NCBI GenBank assembly: GCA_017538365.1
Contig: JAFYIZ010000013.1
Location: 1 to 33,323, forward strand
DNA: 33,323 bases
Direction: 5' to 3'
Source of the DNA: a bacterium
GTDB taxonomy: Bacteria; UBP6; UBA1177
The notes below the pieces were generated by a model. The model saw only the letters and a program-made list of their open reading frames with translations, had not been told where the DNA came from and searched no databases. A program made the position numbers and the translations under genes. This document shows positions 33,001 through 33,323 of this stretch, one piece after another. Positions within the stretch are counted from its first letter, which is position 1. Each line of letters begins with the position of its first letter.

Positions 33001-33280
33001 ATACTTCTTCTATGGTTTCATCTTTGCAGTTTTCAGGTTTTTCAAAAAATTCAAGCCCTTTTTCAAGAAAATTGAGGATTCTCTCCTTGAGTTCGGCGGT
33101 TGCGTAATTCGTGAAAGTCACCGCAAGAACCGAATCGATCGGGTGATTCGTGCTCAATATCCAGCGGAGAACCATTATCGCAATTGAATATGTTTTGCCA
33201 GTTCCCGCAGCAGCCTCAATAAGGTTTTCCCCGGCAAGGCTTACGTTTAAAACATCAAATTTTTTATATTGGGTAGCCAT
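30089..33280 (-). CDS. recB: Exodeoxyribonuclease V beta subunit RecB
   Basis: A 1063-residue superfamily 1A helicase-nuclease. Motifs in order: Walker A AAGTGKT (24-30), LVLIDEFQDTDPFQYF (II), GDPKQSIYSFRDAD (III), TLHKSKGLEFNIVFFP (V) and IYVGVTRAKYLTV (VI). The C-terminal nuclease domain is intact: GYIDLV (Asp 949), then ILDWKSNN (Asp 962, Lys 964), then the QY motif in YYLQYMLYLAAF. A low-complexity acidic/Ser-rich stretch between about 740 and 840 separates helicase and nuclease. It is somewhat shorter than the roughly 1180 residues of the enterobacterial protein. The start is marked by the normal AAAGTGKT spacing; the ribosome site (GGTGAAGAA) is modest. RecC is expected upstream, beyond the right edge. 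Confidence 0.95.
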   Translation of the reverse strand: MATQYKKFDVLNVSLAGENLIEAAAGTGKTYSIAIMVLRWILSTNHPIDSVLAVTFTNYATAELKERILNFLEKGLEFFEKPENCKDETIEEVCSRITDKNEAIAKLKKAVNDFDTASIFTIHGFCQKLIREHAFELGIDFKMELSEDADPANDTATAFFRQNITNCETTELLNNKKSREKISVKKLKDFISKAGIGIENKNIKLAVSDTPYADKIAEIYKDFAEKAPVIAKDGRDRNNVMGFNDILLIIYEALKNNESTSESLQKIMEKSYSLVLIDEFQDTDPFQYFIFKKLFCNGRHTVFFIGDPKQSIYSFRDADIFSYIEAKEAVGNVYEMEKNYRSSAAAVEATNEIFNKSDSFGDNSPIKYQTVSADKTSEDYSLTKNGKPLPGMLVHEICDAKITKEVLKKQICSHISQLILEMTSKNSPFKINEKRVERAVKPSDIAVLVAKNDFALEVCENLKQAGIPAIVEAETAKRLSIFYSEEASVMQKLLSAASTGGFAEFKTFLLTFFYNKTVEYIADERNSSELSELHKNFKSCFEDWKQKGFSASFSKLLEDESIIAEIAAKGERTASIIRQLSELIHKHELSEGYSPAWTPEWFNGKIKSKSDAEDEIIRTEGEKTESVRIMTLHKSKGLEFNIVFFPFILNQDRGDKWVLQHRKKASGGYEREMILEKASETKRYGELPNDDELEEKRRIYVGVTRAKYLTVCYTQETKKFLEATSLFFDNKKSKSVSSDELLAPNCTTTAPAAEKQDSPETELRHPEEAAGPMRPEWALTSFSGIMSHGQTGEGSLANEEDDPENSTDQSAQHETSNESSVPMALFPSGTDAGTVLHSIFEKADFSSEDNTGIITTILKKKMNFNKEELKKSVSIVNECLNNVFSAPIFNGCRTLRDVQNSKTAEMEFFLSIKDDILEGKLSKIIEDNYKTAKLEADSVKKGFLHGYIDLVAKVDDKYYILDWKSNNLKEADDPEDPYSAYNAKGIGKEMKKHNYYLQYMLYLAAFDRYMQSVDKNYSYENFGGIRYVFLRGVKAGSCETGIFSERPEESELRKIQELFEGKK

Positions 33281-33323
33281 TTCTTCACCAAAAATATCCT
33301 TAGATGTTATAAAGAAAAAAAAT
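33281..33323. other. Right-edge leader of recB, no gene recognised
   Basis: The last 43 bp are AT-rich. On the minus strand they could hold the tail of an upstream gene (a TAA occurs in two frames) or a leader. Too short to judge. Confidence 0.3.

Overview
The window looks like a chromosomal segment of an anaerobic, diderm (Gram-negative) bacterium of moderate GC. Evidence for an outer membrane is a LolA-type lipoprotein carrier, two lipobox-bearing lipoproteins and a signal-peptide-bearing probable beta-barrel with an aromatic C-terminus. A giant 2-hydroxyacyl-CoA dehydratase-type activase points to anaerobic, radical-type CoA chemistry. Dispersed palindromic repeats resembling those I know from gut bacterial genomes suggest a gut or similar anoxic habitat. 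I cannot name the genus; an uncultured deltaproteobacterium-like lineage is only a guess.

Region 1 (1-7046, all minus strand) is an accessory defence island read right to left: a Fic protein, HsdM, an AlbA_2/divergent-AAA regulator, a small lysine-rich repeat ORF, HsdS, a TIR-like NAD-hydrolase-type effector, a repeat-filled stretch, and a DUF559 endonuclease-like gene running off the left edge. hsdR is not in the window and may lie beyond base 1. The junctions are tight, so it looks like one operon. Three segments carry 12-bp tandem repeats sharing the core ACTTTTC, encoding tetrapeptides (STVK, SGQK/EKWP, TTQK/EKTR). A separate structured palindromic array (207-405) with covarying stems sits directly in front of the DUF559 gene. 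These repeat systems are the least explained part of the window.

Region 2 (7183-10230, minus) holds housekeeping pepD then guaA, separated by a palindromic dispersed element. Region 3 (10408-17500, plus) is an envelope operon: a PlsC-like acyltransferase, two lipoproteins, LolA and an M16 peptidase. It is followed by another dispersed repeat, a likely 25-residue lipobox micro-protein and an Ala/Glu/Pro/Lys-rich outer-membrane protein.

Region 4 (19272-24251, minus) is a GAF-domain protein, a membrane protein of unknown function, mutL and miaA. Region 5 (24325-33280, minus) is recB, recD and the activase, each overlapping the next by 4 nt; recC is expected beyond the right edge.

All calls are from reading the sequence; no database search was possible.
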